Part shown: one piece after another, positions 1-12,280 of the stretch
How positions within the stretch are numbered: the first letter of the stretch is position 1
How the letters are laid out: every line of letters starts with the position of its first letter
From: Cordia subcordata
Taxonomy: Eukaryota > Streptophyta > Magnoliopsida > Boraginales > Cordiaceae
Length of the DNA stretch: 64,000 bases
Assembly: GCA_028554755.1 (NCBI GenBank)
Contig: JAPTOF010000020.1
Span: 129,001-193,000 of the forward strand
Direction: 5' to 3'
Made by a program: the position numbers and the translations under genes
Notes under the pieces: model-generated
What the model was told of the DNA's origin: nothing
Database searches by the model: none
The model's input: only the letters and a program-made list of their open reading frames with translations

Positions 1-85
1 TTTTTTTTTTTTTGAAAATTTTTATATATAACATAATATATACTTTTTATCCATTTATTATTTATTTACTTTTTGATATGTTCAC

Positions 86-128
<43 letters not shown>

Positions 129-132
129 GTTA
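86..132. repeat. (ATT)n microsatellite
   Basis: A nearly pure run of ATT/TTA triplets lies just before the possible terminal exon at 144. If that exon is real, the run would sit in or next to the polypyrimidine tract of the preceding intron. Confidence 0.9.
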
Positions 133-143
133 TTATATGGCAG

Positions 144-427
144 GAAGGTCGATTCATGTGATGACGTTTGAGGTGGGAGCAGTGCTTGAAGATGCAAAGT
201 GGCAGGCCCCTGTCTACTGTTTTCTCAACAAGAAGAAGAAGGAGAGGGAAGCTGATGATGATGATGATGATGTCAACACCCACTCCTCCTCCTCCTCCTC
301 CTCCAACTCCGTACTTCCCATGATATCAGCAGAATCAGAGTGGAGGAGGCTCTCTCGGCTCTCTCACAGTGAAGCCACGCCACGAGCGCCTCAATCTAAT
401 ACCTTCGAAGTCTTCGCTTCTCAATAA
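144..427 (+). CDS. Possible terminal exon of a gene cut by the left edge
   Basis: An open frame runs to a TAA at 425-427. A T-rich stretch ending in GGCAG at 139-143 could be a 3' splice site. The first third reads like ordinary protein (for example [16 protein letters not shown]). The rest is low complexity: a lysine run, six aspartates from GAT repeats and seven serines from TCC repeats. An ATG at 137 also opens the same frame. I do not recognise the family. The frame could equally be chance coding in a repeat-rich leader. If real, most of the gene lies left of the window and its 3' UTR would run into about 430-600. Confidence 0.25.
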
Positions 428-1894
428 ATGTGTGTTTGTTTGTGGCACTAACTCTTCATTGCCTTTCTGTTCGCAACTCGTAATCACCAATTAATTAGAG
501 TATGCTTGTTATTTATGTTGGTTTTGCTCTATTATTATTATTATTATCTGTTTTCCTTTCAGATTGTTTTCCTTGTCGCTTATTTAAGCTCCACTTGCAT
601 TGGACGCTAGGACAACTTATATGTATTATTATTATAAATTCAGAGCCCATATAAAGGAATTCAAGAGCTGCTGCTGCTGATTCTTATTTTTTTTTATTTT
701 TATTTTTTGTGAATTCTTTACAAGCCCCGCCCCTAAGCTCTTAACATCAGAGTTGCGTGCGTTCTTCTTATTTGTTAAAATAAATTATGGGAATAGCAAA
801 AGAAAGAGTAATGGCTGGTCGTCCAAGCCAAGCATCCAATTCAATTTTTAAATTTCAACGTAGCCGATGGTTACTTCATGCATATATAATAATAAATAGC
901 AGCCCCAACTGGTATACTTTTTGTATTTTTCTTGTATAGTTCTCACTCCTTCTTATTGTAAGTACTTGTTTTATTACAACTTTAGGTCTTGGGTTAATTT
1001 TGATACTATCCAAATTTGTCTAGCCTTATGCAATTTCTGATTATAGCCTTACGTTGTTTTTGATTCCAATCGCGTGACACTTGGATCATTCATTCAATTA
1101 TAATAAATTTTCTTCCGTTCTTAGAAAACGTCCTCTTGTTACTGTCAGAATTGGTAGTAGTTGGGGGCAACAGCTTCAAATGGCACACGGTGCAAAGCAT
1201 ATCGTCCCTTCCCCAATGGGTATGGACTATGGAGGGCATCATTATTTATTATTATTCATTAACCATCTCTCTTTATGACTCTTTTGGTCCTCCCCACCCT
1301 CTCCACCAAATATCTACTATAATATTTTTTACTTTATTTCCACGCGCGGAGAGAGAGAAAGAGTGTTTGAAAGACTACTCTTGTCATACTGTGTGGACTG
1401 CAATCACAATTCACACACACACACACACACAAAAATCTAATGGGTAAAATGATGATCCAACTTAATATCACAATAATTGCTTCAAATTAAACCACTTTGC
1501 TCCCTTCTAATAATAATCGAGTTGGTTGAGCTTAATAGCACACGTACCCACCCCACCCCTCTCTGGATTTCAGCAGATTCATCTGTCTCTCTGCTCTTCT
1601 GCTCTGCTCAAATGGACCTTTCCTCCTAATTCTTGAAGCATCTTAGGTAAATCTTCTTCCCTTGCCTTCTTCTCTACTTTTTTGAGTTATTTTTGCCACC
1701 CCCCCCCCCCCCCCAAAAAAAAGAAAAGAAAAAGTCACTAACTCTGATTAGTTTCCAACCTATTAATCTCCCCTTTCTTTTTTTTCTTTTTTTTGTTGGT
1801 ATTGACTTGGGGTCCTCTTGTCGCAAATTGATATGATAGGCTGGGTAGTTGTTGTAATTGGAAAATATCGGGTGTTTGCTGGACAGACTGAAAA
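428..1894. other. Intergenic region and leader of the RING gene
   Basis: No convincing gene. The stretch holds a (CA)n run near 1413-1430, a pyrimidine-rich leader near 1560-1646 and a 16-base C run at 1699-1714. A likely 5'-UTR intron spans about 1647-1886: donor GTAAAT after CTTAG, acceptor GGACAG eight bases before the start codon. A five-codon upstream ORF (ATG 1612-1614, TAA 1627-1629) lies in the proposed first leader exon. Confidence 0.5.
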
Positions 1895-2320
1895 ATGGGA
1901 GCTTTTTGTTGCTGCCCCTCTGCTGATGATTTTGAAGTTTACCCAATCTACTCTAATTCAATCTCCAGGCACATCATGTCCCTCAGATTTTTCTTCCTTC
2001 ATCTCTTTACTGGTGTAAGCTTCTTTATATCTCCCCCCGCCCCCACTTGCTAACATTTTCTTTTTTCTTTTTCTTTTTCTTTTTTTTTTTTGTTGAAAGG
2101 ATTTTTTTTTCAGAAAAAAAATGAAAAATTAAAAAGAAAACCTTTTGGGGTGCTTATTGTTTTGAATTATGTTTTGTCTGATCAAATGAGCTAAAAGGTC
2201 TCATAATTTTTATGTACCGTAAATGCATTTGATGCCTGTATTTCTTATTAGCAGAAACGGTTCATGTGATAATAATTCGTAGCTAAGGCTATATTTCATT
2301 CAGCTAAGTTGTTACTCGTG

Positions 2321-2371
<51 letters not shown>

Positions 2372-4241
2372 TTGCTACGACTTCATCACCACCATATCCA
2401 CCATCCAGCTGAAAATCTTATGACAAAGCTAACATGATTTGCACCCTATTAGATTATTATGTTACTGAATTGTTCCTCTTGCTAGTTCTCTTTTTTTTTT
2501 TAACTAGCAATGACAATCTTCAAGAATGCATAAGCTGCCAAAGTTTTACTCTGCTCACACCTGAACGAGTTTGTTCAGCCTCTTCCTTTTCCTTTTAAGT
2601 TCTCAAGCAGGCAATTGTCATTTGGTTGTGAACGGGCATGTCAATGTGAGCTTTGCTTACCATCATTGTTAATTTTTTGCACATAACTTATTTATGTCAG
2701 TGCTCTAGATACAACTCTTTTGCTCTGGACACCAATTTGGTTATTTGTAGCTCAGGTTTGAATTGATGATTCTTATTTTTATGAACAAGTAGTAATAGCA
2801 TGTGTTCTTCATCAGTTAAGAGAAAAGCTTTTGGCTGGAGAATTTCTCGTATTATAAATTTCAAATTGTCATCATCTCATAAATACCTCCTCCATTCACC
2901 GGAAAAGAACATTAAAGGAAATGGAAACAAAATGACAAGGACTCTAAATTGAATTGGTAACTTCTTAGAAATTTTCAACCAGTGATCCGCACCACATGCC
3001 AATGATTTTCCAATAGTTTACACATACAGGTTTTGCAGATTTGTACACAGTGATTTCATAAGATACTAAAACCGATCATAGTCTGTTGACTCTTCATCTT
3101 CATTTATTAGGTTTTCTGCTATGTTAGAACAACTTCAGCTTTTCTGCTGAAACCATTTCTATATTTAACTGAATATTTATCCTGGTCTACCTTTACTTTC
3201 TTACATGCAGTATGGAACGATATTTCAAAGAATTGAAGCGCACACAGTATCATCATCATCACACAATGATAATTCGATATTATCAGGGATAAGCTCATTG
3301 GCATCAGATAGTTTCACAAATGATGTGTGCCACTCTGTCCCTAGACCTTTGCCTTTTGATTATGATCAGAGATATTCCCGTCTCCATCGTGATGGTTTGG
3401 TTTTAAGGCGTGAAAAGTCAATGACGCATTTGCAGGAAGAGTCACAGTCGCTTAGACGGAATATAAGTACCTCAGGGATGGAAGTGCTAGATTCTGGGAA
3501 GAAACGGAGTGTGGTTGATTCGTCAGAAGAAGTTAAATTCATTCGATCAGAATCTGCAGAGAAGTTATGTGGATCAAAGGTAGCACGCGGGCTACTTTAT
3601 ATACAGCCTTCTTCGGAAGAAGAAGATCTCTGTCCCACGTGTTTGGAGGGTATGCATCCATCTTCTGCTAAAGCTAATTATAAATATATTTGTTCATGTT
3701 GTTTATTTCTTTGAACTTGCAAAGACAAGCACACAAGAGACAAATGTCGGCTTCAGTTCAGAGTAATTAATTTATGCTTTTGCAGAATATACTCCTGAGA
3801 ATCCTAAAATCACAACACGCTGCTCTCATCATTTTCACCTGGGTTGTATATATGAGTGGATGGAAAGAAGTGACACTTGTCCAATATGTGGCAAGGTATG
3901 TTGGAGTAAAATTAACATTTGTATATACTTTGAACTGCTCATAGTCACTTGCTTTTCTCTTTTACTAGGCAATATGGATACGTGTGCTTTATGATACTGG
4001 TTAATCTATTTAAATAGGAAGACAACTTGTAGCATTTGGGAAAAGCACTGACGAATTATGTAATTTTAAATGGTAAGATAATCTTTGAGACATGGAGTAG
4101 TGAGTCAGAAGTTGTTGTGAACATGGGACAGAATTATATTTTGGTAGGATGTTTATTTTCACTTTTCTGATTTCACTGTCAAGTTTTGATGAGGTTTGAT
4201 TTTTGATTTTGCAGGATATGGAATTCAGTGAAAGCCCCTGA
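1895..4241 (+). CDS. RING-H2 E3 ubiquitin ligase, N-myristoylated type (At3g02290/RHB1A-like)
   Basis: Four coding exons: 1895-2014, 3211-3649, 3786-3895 and 4215-4241. They encode 231 residues. The protein starts MGAFCCC: Gly2 is a typical N-myristoylation site and Cys5-7 are likely palmitoylated, so the ligase probably sits on membranes. The middle, about residues 45-175, is serine-rich and probably disordered. The RING-H2 finger spans residues 181-221 with C181, C184, C199, H201, H204, C207, C218 and C221, the exact C3H2C3 spacing. The stretch CPTCLEEYTPENPKI is a hallmark of this small plant subfamily. RING-H2 proteins recruit E2 enzymes and ubiquitinate substrates; the substrate here is unknown. 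Splice phases all agree; the 1.2 kb intron 1 carries a long (TA)n tract. Family is secure; exact orthology is inferred from remembered Arabidopsis sequence. Confidence 0.9.
2319..2367. repeat. (TA)n microsatellite in RING gene intron 1
   Basis: About 24 uninterrupted TA dinucleotides inside the first coding intron of the RING-H2 gene. Tracts of this length are normally length-polymorphic. Confidence 0.9.
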
Positions 4242-5809
4242 TGGGTGGATATGGAGTTGGTTTTAATAAGAAAGAAGGGGGTTGTAGTGGTAGAGAGCAC
4301 TGCAATGCCCTGCGGCATTTTAGGGTGTCTGTAAATAAAAAAAGGCAGGTGATTTCATGTAATTGTTACAATGGCTAAATAGAAGATGGTACTTGGTGGA
4401 TATAATTTTTCTTTCTTTCTTTCTTTCTTTCTTCTTCTTCCTCTTTTTTTTTTTTTTTGGGGGGGGGGGGGGTTCCTCCCTATGTGCATGCATTATTATC
4501 CTTTTAAGGCATAGCGAGGCATCCTAAGTCATAACCCCATAGTTCACTTGTACTTTCATTTCATTCTACACTTCCAAACTTTACCGGACTCCTACGTTGC
4601 CCCTCTTATAATTAGAGACCACAAAATCTAAGATGTCTTTTTACGTAATCTGCATAGGCAGCTAAGAGATTAAGCCATCACGAGCAGGGGCGGAACCAAA
4701 AATTGTGTGGGAGAAGGGGCCGAGGTGTATATACGTATTTGAATGAAAATTACTGTCGAAATAATATTAAGTAAAAAAGCAAGCCTTCCTCTTTTCTAAT
4801 GTGAGAGAATATATATTATATATAAATATAATCATAATAATAAAAATTAGTGATATTAGATTTTTTATTCTATTTAGATATTGATACATTTTATGATATT
4901 GAAATCTGGCAATAGTAACATAGTCACACCATTCCAATTTGGATTAAAAATACAAGTTTTGAACATAAACAAGTGTAAAAAAATATTATTTAACAAAATA
5001 ATATAAAAACCATATAAAAAAAACTACTGATTCAGTTGATAAAATTAAGTTTTTCTCGCCATTATAAGTTTTTCTAGTCAAAATAAATACATAAATAATA
5101 TATGAAGAAACTCTCTAAATAAATAAATTCTCTATAGAACAGCTATCTAAAATTTATGAATTTTTAAAACCAGAAAAATTACTCAGAAATACGTAACAAC
5201 AAAACAAATAAGCTAAAAATACTTAATTATTTATTACAAAAATTTAATCGTTGAAATATCTATATAAAAAAATATATCGAAAAATATTATTACGAGAATA
5301 ATTTTAGGAAAAAAATTAAAGGGCGTCATAAGAAGAAAGCTTCGTTCCACCACTAAACACAAGTGATAACTTTATTAACAGTAAGAGTAGTAGTAGTAAT
5401 AATAATAATAATGACAACAGAGGAATAATAGTAATAATAATAGTGGTAATGATAATAATAGCAACAAGAACGTTGCAATGTAAACAATAACATTGACGAT
5501 TACAACAATCACATTGATTATTTATTATAATTGATTGGATGAATGACAAATCTCAATCTCCTTCTAGACCCAATCTGAACTCCTAAAAAGTAAGCTTTGT
5601 TGAGGACACTTTAAAATTGAAGGGCACAAGTGCTCGTTATGGGCCAGCCCAAACTTTTGTGCATCTTAGAGGCCCTGGAGCTGGATTGCAGAGCTTACTA
5701 TTTTTAGCCCACTCCGCCTACACCACGATTAAAAAACGATCATAAAAACCCCATTTTTTATTTTTATTAAAAAAAAAAGAGAAAAGAAAAAGAAAAACTC
5801 AGAGAAGCA
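4242..5809. other. 3' region of RING gene and AT-rich spacer
   Basis: The 3' UTR of the RING gene probably extends to about 4390. It is followed by TTTC repeats and a T15-G14 homopolymer pair at 4444-4472. From about 4686 to 5352 the DNA is very AT-rich and is bounded by GGGGCGGAACC and, inverted, GTGGTGGAACG. This may be a decayed transposable element, but the ends match only partly. The last 120 bases are the leader of the next gene. No coding region seen. Confidence 0.4.
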
Positions 5810-8059
5810 ATGGAGAAAGCAGAAGCAGCAGCAGCAGCTAAGGCAGAGTTTGAAGAGCAAAAAAAGGAAGCACTCGTTGACCTTACTTTGAACGACTCTA
5901 CTGAATTCTGGCTCCTTGAATGGCCTCTTAATCAGGTAATTTTCATGATGTTTCTTAAGTCAACTTCCCCTCCATCCATGTTAATGAATTTATAATGACA
6001 TTCATCATATACTTACAATTTGTATGCTCGCTTGATATATTTAAGGTTAAAAAAAGAAAAAAAAAAAAAAAGCAGCTTAAATCAGCTGGGAAAATTCTTC
6101 TATTTTTCAAAACAGATTCTTGATTTATTCACGCCGCTGGGTTTTACATTCATTGAATAGCCTTTTTGTTGTTCGCTTCAAGGACTTATTGACTAATTAG
6201 TGCTAACTCATATTGCAGCCTCCTGATTTTGAGGGGCAACAAGTTAAGTTGGAGCTTCATGATAATGGTGAATTGGGCAGTTTTCAGGGTTCATCAGGTG
6301 ACAATCATGCATCCATAACCCCACCCTTGTTTCTTTCTCCAATTCGAGACTTGTTCTGTCCTATAGTATCCGTTACCAGAGTTTTAACATCTTGCATCAA
6401 TCTTCTCGTGGCACCAGGAAAATCTTATGATATGCTTAGTTTCAAATTTCATGATCCTGAGGAAATGGTTTTTCTTTCTTCTGCATCAGACTCCAAAATT
6501 GGTATATATACTGCCCTTGGCTGTTTACTATCAGTACAACAACTCATGTCTTGTTGGGTCGTCGTTTGCTTATTTTCTTGTCTCAGTAATACGTTTTCCG
6601 TCTTCGTGTTTGTATTTCTTTATGTCATTTTCCCTGAAGGTGACATGAACATTTTCATAATGCAGAATCTAGCTTTCAGTTATACGATGTTGATTTATGA
6701 GGCAGATAGAGCTAATGTAATGTTATTGCTTGTCTTGATTTCTTAGAGAAACCTGGTTTAGTTAGAGCGGAGAAATGATTTAGTCAAATCTTTCTTGTTA
6801 TTGGTCTAAGTAATAAAGCTCTTAGGGTTATATGATTACATTGATACGATTCTAGCATTATTTGGTGTCCTATTTTTATCTTTTCGAGTTTGTGTTTGCC
6901 TGTGGCGATGAAGTAATTTTTATGCATCACATGTATATGTTAGGTGTCCCTGCAGAATTCTGAAACTTATAAGATTCGACCGTGTTTCATAACTTCTCGA
7001 CATTTCTGAGTTAAACTTCGTTTTTAAATATGTGGGGGGTCAACAAAACGGAGTAATCTTCCAGATCTCACTTTCGTACACTAGTGGAGGATGCAAACCA
7101 GAGTAAAGTCAATAGGGATAAATCATAGACAGGAATTGATCTCTCTCCCATTTTAAGTCTGCTCCAGATCCCAGCAAACTGGCTTCTATACGTTTGAGTT
7201 GTCATAGACCGGAGGTGAAAGTTTAGTTATAGATCGGATTATTTATGCATGATATATAGCTTGTGTCCAGAATTTTATATCCTGAGGCATGTTATTGCCA
7301 CCATGACAATTCAAGCATGTGTTTAGTTGCATACAAGGATACATCCCATATCTTCTATCCATGTGCCTAGTCATCTATTATATGAGTGAAACGCCTCATC
7401 AGGTAGGCCCTTTTATTCTCTCATGTAACTGCATCAAAGGTACTTGTTAAGTCGGATATAAAAGGTCAGGTGGATATCCAGCTCCCTTTTGGAGTGTAAA
7501 CAGAGACGTCTGACTTCTTTTACATATTCGAGTGATGCTTGTTTACTGGAGCCTCTTCCTGAGGTACTACTTGTTTGTGCCGTCCTATGGAAGTATGAAG
7601 TTGTCAAGTAGCTGCTGAAATGAGCTCATTTTTTGAACATTGACAGTTGGAAAAATATCAAGGCGTGTTTCCCTTGTTCATTACCCAGAGCCTGCTGAAT
7701 TCCAGGAACAGGATGAAGTTGCTGCAAGACTTATGGCTCAAATAACTTCTGCTGCCTCCTTGACAAAATCAGCTCATCGCACGGCAGCTCCCACTCAAAC
7801 TATTAGGCCAAGAAACTTTCAATCATTAACTGGCACTGCCACCACTCCTGGTAGCATAAACAAAAGTTCGAGGAGTTCAGTTTCTGGGGTTTTGGAGCAT
7901 TCCAAGTCTCCAAAGAGAAGGCATGTTCATGAGCCCACTAGTTCCACGGGTGGGCAATCTGATGGAGATTCAGGAAGAGGACATAGTGCAGTTACATCGG
8001 TAGGATCATTTGACCAGTCTACAGAAAGAAAGTCAAAGAATAAAAAGAAGGAAAAATGA
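5810..8059 (+). CDS. Mediator-associated protein 2 / RPA34-like nuclear protein
   Basis: Four exons: 5810-5935, 6219-6297, 6418-6501 and 7647-8059. They encode 233 residues. The N-terminal half (residues 20-130) holds conserved stretches such as DLTLNDSTEFWLLEWP and SYDMLSFKFHDPEE. I match this to the plant protein called mediator-associated protein 2 (At5g64680), whose family is related to the RNA polymerase I subunit RPA34.5. The second half is rich in serine, threonine and basic residues and ends in a lysine-rich tail, KSKNKKKEK, a probable nuclear localisation and nucleic-acid contact segment. Expected role: nuclear, associated with Mediator or Pol I transcription; the biochemical function is poorly defined in plants. 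All splice phases close and the sites are GT-AG. The family name comes from memory of the Arabidopsis sequence, so moderate confidence. Confidence 0.8.
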
Positions 8060-9752
8060 GGGTTAAAGATCCTTTGGTCCGAATATTTGGTTCCCAACAG
8101 TTGCACCAAATTTTGTAGGAGACTGAAATAGAAAGCAAGAATATTTCAACACCTTGTAATAGAGCTACTGTGGTTTATTTGATCAAATTGTGCGCCCTTC
8201 CATTTTTTTTTTTGTTTTTCTATATTTTTTTTGTTGGCTCTCCCTTTAGTCAGTTTATTGTATACAGAATGAACGAGGTGGTGCAAGTGACGGATGCCCG
8301 TTGGTCCTCTCCCTGGTCGGGCTGCCACTCACGCACATCCCTCGATTAACCTCCCGCTTGGTTAAGGGGCTTCTGGCCAGGTGGGAAAGGGGTTCTCCTT
8401 TGGTTAACCCTTTTAAGAAAGTAGGTCTCCAGATAAAGGCAATGAAGCTGGGGGTTGGTCTGGATGGGTGGGTGACTTTGGTGTAAATTCTCAATTATAA
8501 AATTGGCGGAATTGAGTTTGGGATCGATCGATCACAAAAATAAATTATAGGTATGACACAGGAGAATATATTAAAAAACCTTTTGGTTTACTCTAGTATT
8601 GAAGAACCAAACGGGCCCATAATCTGAGAGAGATATGGCAAAAGTCACAATAGTGTTTTAATCTGTGGAAAACCAAAGGGCTGTTAAAACGATGGGTGTG
8701 GTTTCATCAGGCTGGACATGTAGACAAGCGAAAAGGCAAACACTACAGGACGACAAATTGATGAATATCAGTACTAAATTAAGAAGAAAAAAAAAAGAAG
8801 AAGAAGAAGTAAAGGAAAAAAAAAAAGAAAAATCCTAAAATCACAAGATTATTGAGAGTTATTAATGCATAAAAGAAAGAAAATATAGAGAAACCACGAC
8901 CCATCTAAAAACTAAATAAAAGGCAGGCTTGAGCAGCCCACTGTTTCTCTTACTAATTACAAGTAGTATGACCAGATCCAACTCCAAATTAAACGTAAAA
9001 CTTTTTAGAATCTCTTATTACGGCTTAAAGCTGAATCTTAATGACTTTACTTTTAAGCCAGTCTCATCTCAAGCGAATAAATAAAATTACACATGCTTTT
9101 TTTCCTTAAATTACCCGATATAGGTTTCTAGCACATGCATTGCTCAGCTTGGCTTGGCTTGGCTTAGTCAATCCATTCCATAACACTACAAGACAATTGA
9201 CAACCAAAAAGAGGCAGAGGCAGAGGCCGAGGCAGATTTTCTCTATCTTAATTCTTATATGTATATACATACAGGTGTATATATACACACACACACAGCT
9301 GTGCTTATTAGTGGAATAATAAGAAGTGCTTAGCCTCAACCTCAATCCCTTCACTCACTCTCTCCTCATCATGACAACAGCCTGCTGACACTGCTGTTTG
9401 CTCTCTCTCTCTCGCGTCTCGTCTCGTCCGCCCACCCCAGGTTCAATCGATTCTCTTCTTCTTTCAATTTCTTTTCCCTTTCTCTTTAAATTTCCCTACA
9501 TTCTCGTAAACCCCACTTAGATCTATCATTTCTTGTTTTCTCCAATAAAGTTTCAATCTTTTTTTCTTTTTTCTTTTCATATTGGTGGTCCACATTGAAC
9601 CAACTAGAAAAGTATCAACTTTCATGTGGCATTGCAACGCCCTGTATATAAATTATGTATATGATATCTGTTTTTCTTTTTCTAATGTGACTAATTAATT
9701 TGCAGGTCACAATAATCCATCCATCACTTAATCTAGTAGCATCGCATATATC
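8060..9752. other. Spacer between RPA34-like gene and CYP51
   Basis: Contains the 3' UTR of the upstream gene (to about 8170), a truncated SINE relic (8291-8417), A-rich DNA and the CYP51 leader. CT-rich leader sequence lies at about 9395-9500. A TATAAAT motif at 9645-9651, about 100 bases before the CYP51 ATG, could be its TATA box. Alternatively the AATTTGCAG just before 9706 could end a 5'-UTR intron. No other gene seen. Confidence 0.4.
8291..8417 (+). mobile_element. Truncated SINE relic (3' half)
   Basis: This stretch matches the 3' half of the complete SINE on the minus strand at 19735-19969. Shared blocks include CCCGTTGGTCCTCTC, GCCACTCACGCACATC and GGTTCTCCTTTGGTTAACCC, and both copies end in CCCTTTTAAG. 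The tRNA-like 5' half with the promoter boxes is missing, which is usual for 5'-truncated copies. No clear target-site duplication was found. Confidence 0.75.
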
Positions 9753-12280
9753 ATGGAGGTGGTGGGAAATAACGATAACAAATTCTTGAACGTGGGGCTG
9801 CTCCTGGTGGCGACACTGGTGGCAGCAAAGCTGATAACTTCATTGATAATACCCAGATCCAGGAAAGGCCTCCCGCCGTCGGTGAAAGCGTCGCCGCCGC
9901 TGGTTGGCGGCCTATTAAAGTTCTTGAAGGGCCCCATTGTGATGCTCAGGGAAGAGTACCCAAAGCTCGGGAGTGTGTTCACTGTCAATCTGCTGCACAA
10001 GAAGATTAGCTTCTTGATCGGGCCAGAAGTATCGGCCCATTTCTTCAAGGCCTCCGAATCTGATCTCAGCCAGCAGGAAGTGTATCAGTTCAATGTCCCA
10101 ACTTTCGGGCCGGGCGTGGTCTTCGATGTTGACTACTCCATCAGGCAGGAGCAGTTCAGGTTCTTCACTGAGGCCCTCAGAGTTAACAAGTTGAAGGGCT
10201 ATGTAGACCAGATGGTCATGGAAGCTCAGGTACTTTTTTGTTATATTGCTTCAATTGGTTGCCTCTGATATGTGTGTGTGTATATATATATATATATTTA
10301 TATATATGTATATATGCTATATTTTCTACAATGCATTTATCTGAGATCTTTGAGCTGACTTCTATGATCAGATCAATTTAATGGCGTTGGTAGTTGACGA
10401 ATGATTATAAGCGGGCAGATGCATAATGTATTTATGTGTGTTGGATATATGTTATATGTCAGCTTTTGGGGTCTTGAATTGAGATTTCAACCGAAAAGCT
10501 AAAGGTCTAAATTAAACTATTAAAGATCGAAGCATTAATACTTCTTCCGTCATATGCTTTTACTAGAAGCAAAGGATGTTCTAGTAAGTGATGGAAACAA
10601 ATTGAGCCTTTCCTCTGTGATGAGCATTGACTTTATTTGCTTAAACATGGAACATAATTGAACGTCAAAATCTCGTGCTTAGTGAAAATGCAAAAGAAAT
10701 TAACTTAATTTGGTTAGTTACCTTCTGGCATCTTCATGATAATGTTAGTCTCGTGTATGGGATGTGCTTTCACTACATAATGTTAGTCTTGTGTATGGAA
10801 GCTACATTCCAGATAGCCATGTCCTCATTTCATTTTAACCATTCCCTTGTGATGGTTTCAAATCTGTCCTATTCCAACAAGACTCCTCCCAACCTGCATT
10901 GCTAAATGCAGTCACAATAAGACGTAAAAAATGTATAGATTTTTGAGTCTTAGTTATTACTCTATTGCCTCTAGGAGCATTAAGAAGAGTATTACAAGGT
11001 TGTGCATATTTTATTCAAGTTTCGAGAGCTAGATGTTCCCATGTGTAAGAACTTCATGTGTTTCTCAGTGGAACTAGAGCGTAAATACAAACAGTCCTCC
11101 AGTCTAAGCCCTTTAAATCTGCAAGCAATAACATCTCGGTGTTTTGAAAATCACATGCCACATTGCCAAGGGCTCGACTGAAGTTATTCTTAATGTAGTT
11201 TTCTAACACCATCCCTGGTATAAGAAAATTGTTAGCATTTTGAATTTCCTTTCATCTTCCTTTTGATGCATGAAAATGCAGGACTATTTCTCAAAATGGG
11301 GAGATAGTGGTGAAGTTGACATAAAATATGAACTAGAGCATCTGATCATTCTGACAGCCAGTAGGTGTCTCCTGGGGCAAGAGGTTCGAGATAAGCTTTT
11401 TGATGACGTATCTGCTCTATTTCATGATCTTGACAACGGGATGCTCCCCATCAGTGTGATGTTCCCCTATCTTCCCATCCCAGCTCACCGTCGTCGTGAT
11501 CAGGCTCGCAAGAAGCTCGCGCAGATATTTGCTGACATCATTGCTTCTCGTAAAAAAACTGGTAAGACAGAAAATGATATGTTACAGTGCTTTATGGATT
11601 CCAAGTACAAAAATGGACGCCCAACAACAGAAGCTGAGGTCACGGGGCTGCTGATTGCTGCTCTATTTGCTGGCCAGCACACCAGTTCCATCACCTCTAC
11701 CTGGACTGGGGCATACCTCCTCTGCAACAAGAAATACATGTCAGCTGTGTTGGAAGAACAGAAAGATTTGATGAGAAAGTTTGGGGGCAGTGTTGATCAT
11801 GATATTTTGTCAGAGATGGAAGTTCTTTACCGATGCATAAAAGAAGCCCTGAGACTCCACCCTCCTTTGATAATGCTTCTACGACAGTGCCACAGTGCTT
11901 TCAGTGTGAAAACCAGAGAAGGAAAGGAGTATGACATTCCTAAGGGCCATATCGTTGCGACATCACCTGCTTTTGCAAATCGCCTCCCACACATTTACAA
12001 AGACCCTGATACTTATGACCCTGACAGATATGCTCCTGGAAGAGATGAAGACAAGGCAGCTGGAGCATTCTCGTACATATCCTTTGGTGGTGGCAGGCAC
12101 GGTTGTCTGGGAGAGCCATTTGCATATTTACAGATTAAGGCACTATGGAGCCATTTGCTAAGGAATTTTGAGCTGGAGCTGATCTCACCCTTCCCAGAGA
12201 TTGACTGGAATGCTATGGTTGTTGGTGTGAAGGGAAAAGTTATGGTGCGGTACAAGCGTAGAAAGCTTCCTGTTGATTAA
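9753..12280 (+). CDS. CYP51: Sterol 14-alpha-demethylase (obtusifoliol 14-demethylase, CYP51G)
   Basis: Two exons, 9753-10229 and 11282-12280, encode 491 residues; plant CYP51G enzymes are about 485-490. The enzyme removes the 14-alpha-methyl group of obtusifoliol in phytosterol synthesis at the endoplasmic reticulum, using NADPH-P450 reductase. A hydrophobic N-terminal anchor lies at residues 14-32. The I-helix motif AGQHTSS (289-295) is characteristic of CYP51 rather than of generic P450s. The ExxR motif is EALR (347-350). The heme loop FGGGRHGCLG carries the thiolate ligand Cys434. The B-helix/BC-loop segment YQFNVPTFGPGVVFDVDY, typical of CYP51, is also present. A single intron between Gln159 and Asp160 agrees with the plant CYP51G gene structure I remember. 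No broken residues seen, so it is expected to be functional. Confidence 0.97.

Noticed and set aside
6213..6746. 177-residue frame running through exons 2-3 of the RPA34-like gene
   Set aside because: It reads through introns; the exon chain with consistent splice phases explains the conserved parts.
8301..8486. Open frame with GSPLVNPFKK, also seen at 19720-19914
   Set aside because: The shared peptide comes from the SINE 3' half in both places; it is repeat DNA, not a gene family.
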